This document shows positions 44,048 through 54,958 of a DNA stretch of 64,000 nucleotides, piece by piece. Location of the stretch: the NCBI GenBank assembly GCA_031771865.1, contig JASISA010000027.1:1984001-2048000 (forward strand), written 5' to 3'. Every line of letters starts with the position of its first letter. Position 1 is the first letter of the stretch. The position numbers and the translations under genes were made by a program. The notes under the pieces were generated by a model. That model had not been told where the DNA came from and ran no database searches. It saw nothing but the letters and a program-made list of their open reading frames with translations. Source of the stretch: Nothophaeocryptopus gaeumannii (lineage: Eukaryota > Ascomycota > Dothideomycetes > Mycosphaerellales > Mycosphaerellaceae).

Positions 44048-46949
44048 TTGCAGAGAGACTTCGCTCACCAGAGCCGTACCCGCTGTCTCTCTCATCCCAA
44101 CCGCCCAGCTGCTTTGCGACATTCAAGCACAGCTTGACAATCTTCGCTCGTCCTGCTTGTGCAAGCCCACTGTCCCTACCTGCGGTTGTACCGGCCCACA
44201 CACGAAGGCTGCCTGCGAGCTCCTCAATACCGTACTCCGCTGTCGAGCCAGCATTTGCCATAGACAGCCGAAGAAGTCGATAAGTGGCAACGGCGGTCAG
44301 CAAGGTGAACTGGCGGGGTGCCAGCTTGAGACCGTTCACTGCATTGACAGCCCGCTCCCGAGCCACCCTAGGTGACGAATGTGAGCACAACACGATCAGC
44401 TTGGCCAGGGTCAATGCTGTGAAGACGTCCGGAGAAGCTGGCGCGTGGTTCACCAAGTTCATACCACCGGTCGGGCAGATGACTGGCAATGCCTCCAGCG
44501 CAACCACGATGTTAGCTGCGCGATTCGTGTTGGATAACACAGCCTTTGCCGCAAGGGCACGGACATGCGTGCTTGAAGCAGGCGGCGCAACGCTGAGAGC
44601 GAGGCCAAGGTAGTATTCAGTGTCGAATGCTGAAGCGTTGTCACTCAGTGTGTCAGCCAAGGTGTCATCAATGGTGTTGTTGGTGTACCAGGCAGCGACA
44701 GCGTCCATGGGAGATCGGATAGCATGGTCCTCGACCACGTTGTCCTTCGCAGCGTTGGCGGCCGTGCCATAGGAGCTGGGCTTGTTCCATGCCAAGTTCC
44801 ATGCTCGCTGGATCATCTCATCGCTGAGAACCTCGTCGCAGTCTAGCTCAACAAGCTGTGCCAGGTAGTCAGGCAGACACTCAATGCCGTCCTCGCCGTT
44901 CGGCCGGCCTTGACTCCGGCTATGGACGAGATCCTTTTGCAAACGTCTAGCTGAGCCCCAATATATTCTGCCAACCTTCTCGGTGAAGGACTTGAAGCCT
45001 AGGAAGTTACCGTAGCCGGCATTAGCAACCTCCCAGAAGAAGACACGGAAGTGGACGGCCTTCTGCATGAGCCTTGCCGGTGAATCAGGAAGTGTTCCAC
45101 TCTCCATGAGAGTGAGTAGGAGCTTGTAGTATGACACTTGCGCATCGCCGCCTGCGAGCTGTGCGTCGATGGCAATGTCCCACGCCTTGATGCGAGCAGC
45201 CTCTTCCTCTTTATTGGTGCCGGTGATGGCGGTGAAGGCCTCTGCGCCGACCAGTCGACGCATACTGAGGGCAAACATCTTCAAGCCAACAGCGACGACC
45301 TCGAGTAAGAAATGCTTTGGAACCCATACACTTTGGATGGCAGTCAGCCATGCCTGCCTCCTGACCTCGACCGGCGAAGCGAGCGACGGCGCCTTAGGCA
45401 GCCGGACCGATGAGCACATCTTTTGCTTCCGCCGTGGAGCCCACGACAACAGTGGCGCGACGAGGTAGACCACAGCTCCGATGATGAGGAATAATTTCAA
45501 AAGTGGGAGGAAGGCCTGCCCGGACACCGCGGCAGAGGAAGGCGAGGCCGCAGTGCCGTTCAGTGCCCTCCTGAAAAGCTGTGTTGGGATGGCGGCAAGC
45601 TGACGAGCAGATGAGTCTCCGGACCCATCTTGCTCGCTGAAGCCTTCCATGACCATGATACCGGCCATGGTACCCAGCATGACCTTGTTCACGAAGCCCC
45701 CTCTGCCGTTGACGTGCTGTTGCTGGTTCTGTGCTTCCACTGGAGGGTTTGGAGGCCTGGCGTAGCTGGGCTGACCTTGCTGTTGCATGTACTGTTGTTG
45801 AACCACAGTCTGACCGAATCTGTTCTGGTCTTGGGGAATATTGAGGAAGTTGGTTGACTTCTGTGATGCTGAGGAGGCCTCCCTCGAGCGGTGGGATTCA
45901 GACTCAGACGTGGGACTGTTGCTCATGCTGGCTTGTCTGTCCCGCGACTTGCCGATGGCAGCCTCTACCTTGGCAAGCTGCTCCTTGAGGACTGCCATCT
46001 CCTCTGCCATGGTGTTGTTCCGCTTCTCAAGATGCTTGATGTACTCGGTCGCCTTGGCCATGACGGTCGCCTTGTTGAGCTTGTGTGCAGGAGTCAGGCC
46101 CCCGAGATCTTCGGTGTCGTCTCCGCGGTTGGCACGACCCATGGCTCGCAAGCTAGGAACACTGTTGCGTAATTCCACGATCTTGTCGTTCAGATTGTTT
46201 CGGTAGCGCTTTTCAATAACATTATGCGAGGTCTTCTTGATCGGATTGCCATCTGCATCTTCTCCCACCGAGTCCCCATTCTCTTCGGTCTCCTTTGGAC
46301 TTGGCTCAGGCTGTAGCTGCGTCTCTGCCTTCCTCTTACGTCCACCTCGCTTCTTGGCAGGCTCAGGCGAATTTGAAGACACGCTACCGCGGTTTTGGGA
46401 GTTGTTGGTGCCAGATGTGGACCGTGGGCTTTGATGGAGGCTGGGAGTGGTCGCTGTCAGGGAGGTTGCTGACGGAAGCTGGTGGTTGTGCTCATTTGAC
46501 AGAGCAGAGAGAGCAATGTTAGGCTCTTGCACGGTGTTGGAAGGTAGTGCCCACGACGCGGTGTTGATGTCGAGTTTGGGGACGTTTGGGGTCAGGGCAT
46601 CGAGGGAAGTGGTCTGGGTGAAGTCGAAGTCGGGATTGTTATCGCCCGCACCGAATAAGGCGAAGTCGTCATTGCCATTGCCAAAGCCCAGACAGTCGTC
46701 GCCTATAATCAGAGGCGGAACCAGAGGGTCGTCATCGGTCTTGCCAAAAGAGAAGTGAGGGTCCTGGATCGGCGAGTCGTTCTTAGACGAAGCCGAGTTG
46801 AAGGTGTCTTCGGGCGAGGTGGGTTCAGCAGTCGGGTCCCAGCGCAGCCATTCCTCCCAGTCCTCGTTGTTGCTGGTGGTGGCTATCATGCCTCCAAAGG
46901 ACGGCATCTGTTGTGGGGAGAGGCCGACTCCCTGCCAAGAAGTGTCCAT
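44019..46949 (-). CDS. srbA: SREBP-type bHLH transcription factor (SrbA/Sre1)
   Basis: ER-membrane-bound regulator of sterol synthesis, hypoxia adaptation and azole response; in fungi the N-terminal part is released by Dsc-dependent proteolysis and enters the nucleus. 976 residues, intronless, close to known SrbA lengths. The N-terminus is acidic. The bHLH is at about 240-310: SHNVIEKRYRNNLNDKI contains the SREBP-specific Tyr in place of Arg, and HKLNKATVMAKATEYIKHLE forms helix 2. A leucine-type coil follows. Two hydrophobic segments, KVMLGTMAGIMVMEGF (about 420) and LPLLKLFLIIGAVVYLVAPL (about 480), flank a short lumenal loop. The remainder matches the DUF2014 region of fungal SREBPs. No Scap gene is in the window. 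Confidence 0.95.
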   Translation of the reverse strand: MDTSWQGVGLSPQQMPSFGGMIATTSNNEDWEEWLRWDPTAEPTSPEDTFNSASSKNDSPIQDPHFSFGKTDDDPLVPPLIIGDDCLGFGNGNDDFALFGAGDNNPDFDFTQTTSLDALTPNVPKLDINTASWALPSNTVQEPNIALSALSNEHNHQLPSATSLTATTPSLHQSPRSTSGTNNSQNRGSVSSNSPEPAKKRGGRKRKAETQLQPEPSPKETEENGDSVGEDADGNPIKKTSHNVIEKRYRNNLNDKIVELRNSVPSLRAMGRANRGDDTEDLGGLTPAHKLNKATVMAKATEYIKHLEKRNNTMAEEMAVLKEQLAKVEAAIGKSRDRQASMSNSPTSESESHRSREASSASQKSTNFLNIPQDQNRFGQTVVQQQYMQQQGQPSYARPPNPPVEAQNQQQHVNGRGGFVNKVMLGTMAGIMVMEGFSEQDGSGDSSARQLAAIPTQLFRRALNGTAASPSSAAVSGQAFLPLLKLFLIIGAVVYLVAPLLSWAPRRKQKMCSSVRLPKAPSLASPVEVRRQAWLTAIQSVWVPKHFLLEVVAVGLKMFALSMRRLVGAEAFTAITGTNKEEEAARIKAWDIAIDAQLAGGDAQVSYYKLLLTLMESGTLPDSPARLMQKAVHFRVFFWEVANAGYGNFLGFKSFTEKVGRIYWGSARRLQKDLVHSRSQGRPNGEDGIECLPDYLAQLVELDCDEVLSDEMIQRAWNLAWNKPSSYGTAANAAKDNVVEDHAIRSPMDAVAAWYTNNTIDDTLADTLSDNASAFDTEYYLGLALSVAPPASSTHVRALAAKAVLSNTNRAANIVVALEALPVICPTGGMNLVNHAPASPDVFTALTLAKLIVLCSHSSPRVARERAVNAVNGLKLAPRQFTLLTAVATYRLLRLSMANAGSTAEYGIEELAGSLRVWAGTTAGRDSGLAQAGRAKIVKLCLNVAKQLGGWDERDSGYGSGERSLSASPVRNAVIT

Positions 46950-47829
46950 CGAGTCGCGTTGCGGGCGTTTCTTTGTATGCAGGTGTTTGGTCGAGACTCC
47001 AAGCGACTCCTAGCGGGCATAGGTTACAGTCGCATGTTCGACCGAAATCGCTTGCAGTGTTCAAGTGTGTGTAGTCAGTCTATGGCGGTGGAATTCGTGA
47101 TTGTATCTGAGAAGAGTCAGTTGTGTGGTGGAAGGGCGGTATGGCAGGTCCATCATACGATTCTGCAATAGGATAGCATAGCCTCTCGGGAAGTTGCGAG
47201 CCGGGTTCCACAGATAGTTCTTTCCCTATCCCACGACTTCCATCCTGTTTGTGTGGCTGTAGCTGTGGCTGTGACTGTGGCTTTGTCCTCGACTCCTTGA
47301 GAGTACACCTATCGGCGGATCATCCACCGTGTCTCTAAACTACATCTGATGGGTTCCCAGCCTTGCAAGGGCAGGGACGCGCCTCCGAAAGTCGGCTTCA
47401 CACCATTGCGTCGTCAAGGAAGAAAGAGCTGCCTGCAGGCCCTCGTACACACGCGAGGGCACCTACCTCCTACCCATCCTGTTCAAAGCTCTCTCATGAA
47501 CCTCATCTCATGAACCTCATCTCATCAACCTCATCTCATCAACCTCACGCTCTCGCGTGGTATACCGACTACCTGGAATCCCACACCGGATAATGTTGGC
47601 CACATCAATATCCGCACGACAACACTTAGCACTTCTGGCCAATCGCTAGAGAGACAGGGAGACACGGTCGTTGAATTAAAGTGTCGATGTTAGATAAGTC
47701 TTGCTAATACTAAGACACGAGTCGTTCTGCTACTGCGAAGTCAAGAACGCCAACCAACCTATCGAGCAGCAAGCCAACAACACATTGATGCTGTGCAGAC
47801 TTTGATGATACCGCGCGCCATCAAGTAAC
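46950..47829. other. srbA promoter region
   Basis: 0.88 kb upstream of srbA. Contains a CTGTGGCTGT-type microsatellite at about 47250-47283 and a 14 bp minisatellite at 47495-47550 (listed separately). No gene seen. Confidence 0.5.
47495..47550. repeat. 14 bp minisatellite, four copies
   Basis: Four head-to-tail units: CATGAACCTCATCT twice, CATCAACCTCATCT, CATCAACCTCACGC. It lies about 550 bp upstream of the srbA start. Copies 1 and 2 are identical; 3 and 4 carry a G to C change. Confidence 0.9.
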
Positions 47830-50164
47830 TCACTTACCCAATGACCCACGCTTCTTCCCATTCCCATCCCCTTTGCCATCTCCCTTCTTCGCCGACCCAG
47901 CGGAAGCATACATCTCCTGAAACCCACTCTCTCCATCAATTGAGACATCCCCTTACCTGCCCCTCGACACCCTCCTCCCTCCCCTCAGCAACTCTCGGCT
48001 CCGAAAATCTCGCAACAGCCTTTCGACCAGGGTTCGCGACCGGTAGATCCTCATCATCAGACTCAGACGTTCCCACCTCAGGAAGACTTGCATCTGCATG
48101 TGAAGCCACTGGAGACAACATCCTAGCTGGAAGGTCGGACAAGTTGGAGTCAGGTTCGGATCCAGGGAGTGTGGTGTCTTCGCCGGGTCCAGGGCGCGGT
48201 GTTGGAGTTCGTTTGAGGCGTTTGATGGGTGGGCTGGAGTCGAAGAGAATGTCTTCTTTGTCGCCTGACTGGGGTGTATCGTCGTCGGTGCTCGAGCGTT
48301 TCTTGTCGTTCTGAGCTGATTCGGTCCTGTCACGATGTGAATCGGTGGTGCTTGGACACTTCTTGTCGTTCTCCGAAGGCTCAGCAGGACTGTCTTCCTT
48401 TCCGGTATCCCGGATCTGGAAGCCGCTGAGGCTCATACTCTTCTTGACGTGGTTGACAAGCTGAGTAGCAGCATCTGCCTCCTTGTGAACTCCGCCGATA
48501 CTCGGACGCTTCTTGCCCTCTTGAGCAGGCTGGAGTGAACTTGTTTCACCGCCGTCTTTCGGTCCAAGAGAGCCGGTGCTCAGGCGCTTTTTGTCCTTAA
48601 TTTTGGAGGAATAGACCAGTTCATCTTCTTTTTCCACGAGCTGAAGCTTCTTGAGGCTGCTGTTCTTCTTCGGTGTCTCGGCCGGGTGGTCTTCGATTGC
48701 ATCTTCAACCAAAGGCCTCATGCTGATCTTGCGCTTCTCGATAGGCTGGGCCAGGACGTTGACTTTATCGGTGTCAGAGTCGACGTTGACAGTGCTTAGG
48801 CGCTTGGTCTTCTTGTTGACAGGTTCAGTTGGCTGATCATCTTCGGCATTGTCCTTGATGACAGCCTTGACAGAATTATCGCGCTTCTTGTAAGACAGAA
48901 CAGTATCATCATCAACACCCTCTTCAACGAAATACTTGCTGGTAGTGCTCTTCTTGCCACGATCCTGCTTCCTCGTCGCCTTCACCTTCGCCAGAGGGAA
49001 TGGCTTGCGCTGCTGCTGTGGAGCTTGATACGGCTGCTGAGTCTGCTCGGTCGGACGTGCGATCGCATTCTGCTCATGATCATCAGCAAATGGACCTCGA
49101 AAGAATCTCTTAGCAGTCTCGCAAGAGAACACCCCATTCATATGCCTGATGTCTCGCTCTCGTACCGGAGTCGACAAGGCAGGCGAAAAGGCACGGCTGG
49201 GTTTATGAGATAAACTGACCTTCTTACGTCTATTCGGCACCGCGTTTGGATCGTACCTTAAAGGCTCTAGATTTGGGAAGACACTACCCGCCCTTGATTT
49301 TGGGAAACGCGGCTGGAGGCCAGTGGGTCTGATTCTGGGTTCCGTAGCCGTAACTGTATTTCTTCGTTGGTTTTGATCGGGGTTGGGAGGCTTTGGAGTC
49401 TGATTGGCGCCGTTATAGTTGGGCTTCGGTCCTCCTCTCGTCGCTCGTCGCTGGGGCAGCGCTGGCGTGGCCGATTCTCCAGCCTCCCGTGCGACTGACT
49501 CTCGAGCCTCTCGTTCCAGTCGCTGCACCATCTGTTCATGTGTTTCGCGTGCTGGTGACGCAGGGGCAGCTGAGTCGCCATCTTCTTCATCGTCGTTGTT
49601 GTCGGACTCTTGTGGACCGGTCGGATTGGTCGGGTTCCGGGCAGTAGTGTTGCGAGAGCCATTGACATGATTCGTTCCGCCGACATTGTTGTTGGTGGCG
49701 GTCGTCGGGGGTTGGATAATAGTAGGAGCCTCAGACAGTCGTCCACCATCTCGTGCCTCACCCGCAGCCCCACTGCCCTCCAACCCATCATCTCCCTGCC
49801 CCACCTCCGCCCTGTTCCTATCGCCACTTCTAGGAGGACTTCTAGGAGGACTTCTCGCATTCCCAGAGATCTCGCTAAGCGGACTTCGATGTTCTCTTCT
49901 TCCACCACCACCATTCCTATTCCTTCCACCAGCGTGCTCTCTCCCTCCATTCCTAATCACACCCTGTCTCAAAACCTGCCGCCTCGGAACCTCTTCTCCT
50001 CCATTCTCATCAGCCCCTTGCGTGTCAAAAGGCTTGATTCGACGCAACTCGATTGTCTCGATATCGTTCTCGTACTTGTATTCGCGCAGAGTCCACTTGC
50101 CGTCCAGCTTGAGAGAGGCTATGACTGTGGGGTTGCCGGAGATGAGGTTAACGGTGCTGGCCAT
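47830..50164 (-). CDS. Large disordered protein with LxLxGxWxLRxY module (family member 3)
   Basis: Unrecognised protein. Starting at 50164 (MASTVNLISG) it has the shared N-terminal module VIASLKLDGKWTLREYKYEN followed by DIETIELRRIK, as in the two genes at 12434-15583. An upstream ATG (50182) is possible. The main exon (to 47957) is followed by a proposed 40 bp intron (47917-47956, GTAAGG...TTTCAG) and a final exon EMYASAGSAKKGDGKGDGNG ending KKRGSLGK at 47830, total about 764 residues; without splicing the frame ends at 47936. The body is Arg/Gly/Asn-rich early, then repeats KK/KR-x-S/L-S/T motifs (NKKTKRLSTV, KDKKRLSTGS, EGKKRPSIGG, NDKKCPSTTD, NDKKRSSTDD), a periodic phospho-site-like array. 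Probably nuclear (inference). Confidence 0.75.
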
Positions 50165-50182
50165 GAGGTTTCGATTGATCAA

Positions 50183-50622
50183 TTATTGGTCAATGCCTTG
50201 GATGAGTTGGAAGCTGAATGTTGGATGGTCTGAGAAAGCCACATCTGATGTATGGTCGCGGTACTCGAGAGATGTTTGCCGATAGCATCGGCGCATCAAA
50301 GCCTCAACGAGCTTGAAAGGGCCACCCAGCTTTCATGCCAAAGAACGGCGGAGACCCCTAAAGAACCACATTAGCATCCACCAAACACGCCCAAACAGCC
50401 TCGAGTGACAGGCATCTTAGAGGCTCCAAGGTCTGGTCACATCTCCACAAGACTTCCTTCAGGTATCTCAAGAATATTATAAAGCTAGCGAGCGTGTTAC
50501 ACTATGTACATTTACACACATCTCAATGCCTTTTGTGAGTTCGATTCGAAGTTCAGAGGTAAAGGACATTCTACAAATGACGATGCGAGCCGCGCGCTGC
50601 TTGACGAAGATTTTCAAAATGC
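50183..50622. other. Gap between family member 3 and sla1
   Basis: 440 bp with the promoter of the former and the 3' UTR of sla1. No feature recognised. Confidence 0.4.
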
Positions 50623-53600
50623 TCAAAAGCCGAAAGGATTCTGCGGAGCTGTTCACACAAGTTAGCGTTTGCTCCGATGTCAATCCGTAGAGAGATCACA
50701 TGAAACTTACTCGCTTTAGCCAGGTTGGCACGTCCGGTTGGCTGAGGCATGAGCGGCTTCGCTCCAGTAACACCAAATCGCACAGGCGGAGGTGGCCCGG
50801 TCTTTTGCGGCACAAGAGGAGCAGCAGGCGCTCCAATTGGCTGCGAAGGTCCAAAGACACCTCCAGTCTGCTGAGGTGGTAGTTGCGGCGCAGGCTGAGT
50901 CGGCTGCGCTCCATAACCGTTTATGCCAGTAGGCTGTGATAGATTGAAAGAAGGTTGAAAGCCTGTCGGAGGGGCCGTGAAAGAGTTTGAGAGACCGGAC
51001 GGCGCCGGTTGGAATGGTTGTCTCGGGGGGTCAGCGAAAGGCGAACCAGTTTGCGCTCCATTGACCAGCTGCTGTTGGTAGCTGGGCTGTGCGCCGCCGA
51101 ATTGTTGGCCGAATTGCGATTGAGGCTGATGTCCTGTAGGTTGAGGCTGCATCGCGGGATAATTCTGTTGCATCGATTGCATAGGTGTCTGCTGTGGGTA
51201 TCCAGTATTGTATGGTTGTTGGTATCCAGTAGGCTGAGGTTGCATCTGCTGAAACTGCTGCTGTTGCTGTAAAGCCTGCATGCTTTGGCCTGGTGGTGCC
51301 AGTTGCGGCTGGTATCCAGTCAATTGAGGCTGCAATGGAGGAGGACCGAATGATGATTGCTGTTGCTGTGGAAAGCCTGGGGCTGATGCAGCCCGTGGTG
51401 GTGGAGGCATGCCCAGAGGACCACCAGTGGCCTGTTGCGGAGGAGGCGCAGGCCTTTGTCGTGGTAACGCGGTCTGCTGCGGCTGCAAAGGCTGCTGCTG
51501 AAATCCAGTCTGCATCGGCTGTTGGTAGCCAGTGGGCTGTGGCTGCTGTTGTCTCGCTGCAGGTGCGAGAGCGGCAATCTTGTCGAAAATTGCTTGGTTG
51601 GCACCTTGTGGTTGTTGAGGAGATTGAGCAGGTGGTGGTGATTGTGCTACGACAGGTGCAGGTTGTGGCGCGGGAGTAGGCTGCAACGATGGTGTAGATA
51701 CCGACAGCGATGCAATGTCGTCGTTGATGAGTTTTGGAGGCGCTGGAGCAGGAGCAGGCGTAGAGGGCGCCGCGGCCGGCGCAGGTGAAGGTGCCGTTGG
51801 AGTTTGCGTCCTTGCGGGCTTAACATCCCAAGCATCATCATCGAAGCCATTCATCTTGGGAGCTGGTGCAGACGTGAGGGGTGTAGACTTTGCATTCTCT
51901 AGCAGGTCCCTGGTAGCCGGACTTTCGATCTTCTCTTTGAATGCGCTCTCGTCCACAACATCGTTCGTCTGAACAGCTGGTGCGGGCCGTCCTTTTCGTG
52001 TGTTGTTCTTCAGCACGCCTCCGGGACCAGCGAACAAGCCTCCTTCTCCTTCCTGGGCAGACGTAGATGCGCCAGGCGTCCTGCCGTACTTGTTGTCCAA
52101 GAATTTCATAACTCTCAAGATATCACCCTCCTTGAGACCCAACGTGCGGAGAAGCTGCTCGTTAACCTCAGGCAGAATCTCCGGGCCCATGTTGTCTCGG
52201 GAGAAAGAACCGGCGTATCGCTCACATATTTGAGGGTGAACACCGCATTGGAGGAAGAAGTCGAACCAGTCGTACTCTTCCTTCTTTTGAACGCTGGCAC
52301 CCGCGCGGCCTCCGTTCTGTCGTTCCTTCTCCTTTGGGCGTTGGGTGTTTCGTCGCTTGATGTCTGACAGAGGCTTGTCCTCGTCCAAGCTTGCTCCGGT
52401 GGCTCGCTCAACATACTCCAAGTCCTCGACAGCCATCTTCGCAACAGGAACAGCAATCTTGACTCCATTTAATTTGTGGAGATGAATCTTGCCGTCTCGT
52501 AGACCGATAAATTCAGCCTCGACCTTGAATGTGCCACTTCGGTCCGTCCATGTCCTGATTCGAGATTCATTAGGTTTGCTCTTAGGCTGGTCCTTCGAAC
52601 CTCGCTTGTCAGAACTGCGCATAGACGTTCGTCGTGTGTCTCCAGCGAGGCTACTGTGGCGCTCCGGAATCTCGCTTTCGCGCCTCCTGTCCTTGACAGC
52701 CTCTTTCGCAAGACGTTCTTCTTCCATTCTGTTCTGCTCAACGGTGCTCCGAGCGACATTTAAGCCAGAAATCTCGGGAGGTTTCGCCACCACTCCTGTG
52801 ATCTCAACGTACGAGGAGGGTACGACACCTTCTTTGCCGTTCTTCAGGCGCTTAACCATCCACCACTCTTCGCTCTTTGAGTCGTCCAGGATGATGACCT
52901 CGTCGCCGGCTGCAACTGTCACCTCGTCATCGCCCTGGGCCATGAACTCATATAGCATGTGACCCTTCTTCAGCCCTGCCATCCCTGAACCGGCACTGGC
53001 AGCGAGGACTTCCCGCAGGCCTTCTTGCCTCACTGCACCCGAAAGCTCGCCAAGAGCAGAGACGATCTCGTGTGCCGTATCCTTCGCACCCGCGTGGAAG
53101 TCTATGCTCTTGCTAGGCCTGACCAATTCGATGAACACGTGCTTGCCCTCAATGCTGTAGTGTGTGAGCTTGTCCGCTGTCCACTCTTGGCTTGGTCCGT
53201 CTCGGCTCTTTTCTGGGCTGATCATGATAATGCCCTTGGCAATATTGATCCCTAGCGTTGTGGGCATCTTCTTGTTCTTCCCCATGTGCAACACCATCTC
53301 GTGAATGTTGTATAAGTGGAACCCGCCAGGAGAGCGGAGATCCTCATCATGGTCCTCATAGGAGTTGGAGACAGCACGATTGTGTGGAGGAGACGGAAGT
53401 ACTCCCGGCGGCTCGGGTGAGCGTGTGGTGGCGTACTGCGTTTGAGGTAGTGGCGGCGAAGTCGTGATGGTTTGTGATGGAGGTCGCTGCGGCAACGAGG
53501 GTGCTGCTTCTTCGTCGCTCTCTTCCGGCGTGTACTGTGGACGTGACGGGAGCGGAGGTGATGCGAGGGCGCGTTCTGTGCTTGGAGAAGGCGCTGTCCC

Positions 53601-54249
53601 GCCAGTCTTTTGTGCGATTATGCCTGCAAGTTGAGCGGCTGGGTTGTTCGCAGGCGGATCAGGAGACGGCGTAGGTCTTGCTCCTGGGTCTGGGTAGTCG
53701 GCCTCGCCGGGAAGAGGTCCATCATCGTCCTCAACCGCAGGAGGCCGTGCTAGCATGGATGGAGGAGCGGGAGCTAGATTGCGAGTTGGCGGCGGTGCCG
53801 CCGCCGCCGCCTCAGCCTTCTCGATGTATATGGCTGGCGCGAACCCATACTCGCCGTGACTCCCCACCAGCGTCCAATCCGGGTCGGTCTCGTCGTATAC
53901 GTCAAGACGTGCATCCTCTTTGAAGCTCAGCTCCTCGTCGGTCTGCTTGGTATAGTCATACAGTGCCTTCGCCTGGAATATAGGTTTCACCTCTTCCACA
54001 TAATTGTTCGGCACCAGACCCTCAGGCTCATCCTCTTCATCATCGTTGGCCTTCTTCTTGCACTTCCACCAATCGTCCTCGGCGCTCTTCTCAATCACGA
54101 ACAGAAGATCGCCATCCTTGATCTCTAGCTCCTCGCCGCTTTGGGGCACATAGTCGTAAACACTGCCACATGTGTCAGTCCATCTGCTCGCATGCGCAAG
54201 TCATACCATTGGGCCCGACATACGCTCGCACGACATCAACGAAGGGCAT
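50623..54249 (-). CDS. sla1: Endocytic adaptor Sla1
   Basis: Actin-patch adaptor linking cargo (NPFxD) and clathrin to the actin machinery. Exon 1 is 54249-54224 (MPFVDVVRA), found by its GTATGT donor. A 61 bp intron joins it to VYDYVPQSGEELEIKDGDLL. A 62 bp intron near the end (50649-50710) leads to the tail TPQNPFGF and a stop at 50623. Total 1167 residues. Domains: SH3 at about 6-65 and 72-125, a PH-like region at 290-385, SH3 at 408-465, SHD1 at 541-600 (RTWTDRSGTFKVEAEFIGL), SHD2 at 637-700 (YDWFDFFLQCGVHPQICERY). The C-terminal third is Gln/Pro-rich with many QxTG motifs (QPTGYQ, LQPQLTGY), the consensus for Prk1/Ark1-type kinases. The unspliced frame would miss both the first and the last residues of the protein. 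Confidence 0.95.
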
Positions 54250-54958
54250 GTTTCATTTGGTGTGCCAGTGAAGCGCAGGACTGGCCGCGCTGACAGGCAA
54301 CAATAATTAATGCTATGTAGTCAGCGTATGGCAAAGCTGACGGCCGACGTCGTGTGAAACTCGTTGCGGTTTCGGAAACACGTGGGCTGGCCTGGACTCC
54401 GCTGTCCTCTGGTCGTTCAGGAGGCGGCGGCGGAGGAGACGGAGACGGCGGTGGTGAGATTCGCAGGGGACGGGGTCGGGTCGTTCGGTCAATGAGACTT
54501 GTCGCAAAGGCGTGCCGCGTGGATCGAACGCAGAAGGATTCGTGTTGGCCGTGAGATGGTAGACTTATTTGTTGTCAACAAGCTCATGCTCTCTTCCAAG
54601 GGCCGGTCCTTGCGCTGTCTGCTGCTCGAGCTTGGCGTAGGAGGATGTCATCACATCGCTGTCGGCCACAAGCTGTGGGTCCCATTCCAGCCTCCTTCTT
54701 CCGACTTCACCTTCACAACAGCTTTTACATCGGACCAATTTACCAATATATATCTGTTACAGTCACATCACTTGATTCACAATACAGCAGAGACTTGCAG
54801 GAAAAATCGGTATGGGTCATACATGTCTTCATCACTCATGCCTGCTGCTATCCAATCGCAGCCAGCAGGCGGGTATCTAGATCAATCATTATGTGCGAAG
54901 CAGTAGCACGGTCAACTGCTCCGTCCAGAGCACCACGGCCCTTGCAGTCGGGCACGCA
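54250..54958. other. sla1 promoter region
   Basis: 0.7 kb. A GGA/GGC-rich tract (GGAGGCGGCGGCGGAGGAGA, about 54419-54438) lies 170 bp upstream of sla1. No gene recognised. Confidence 0.4.
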
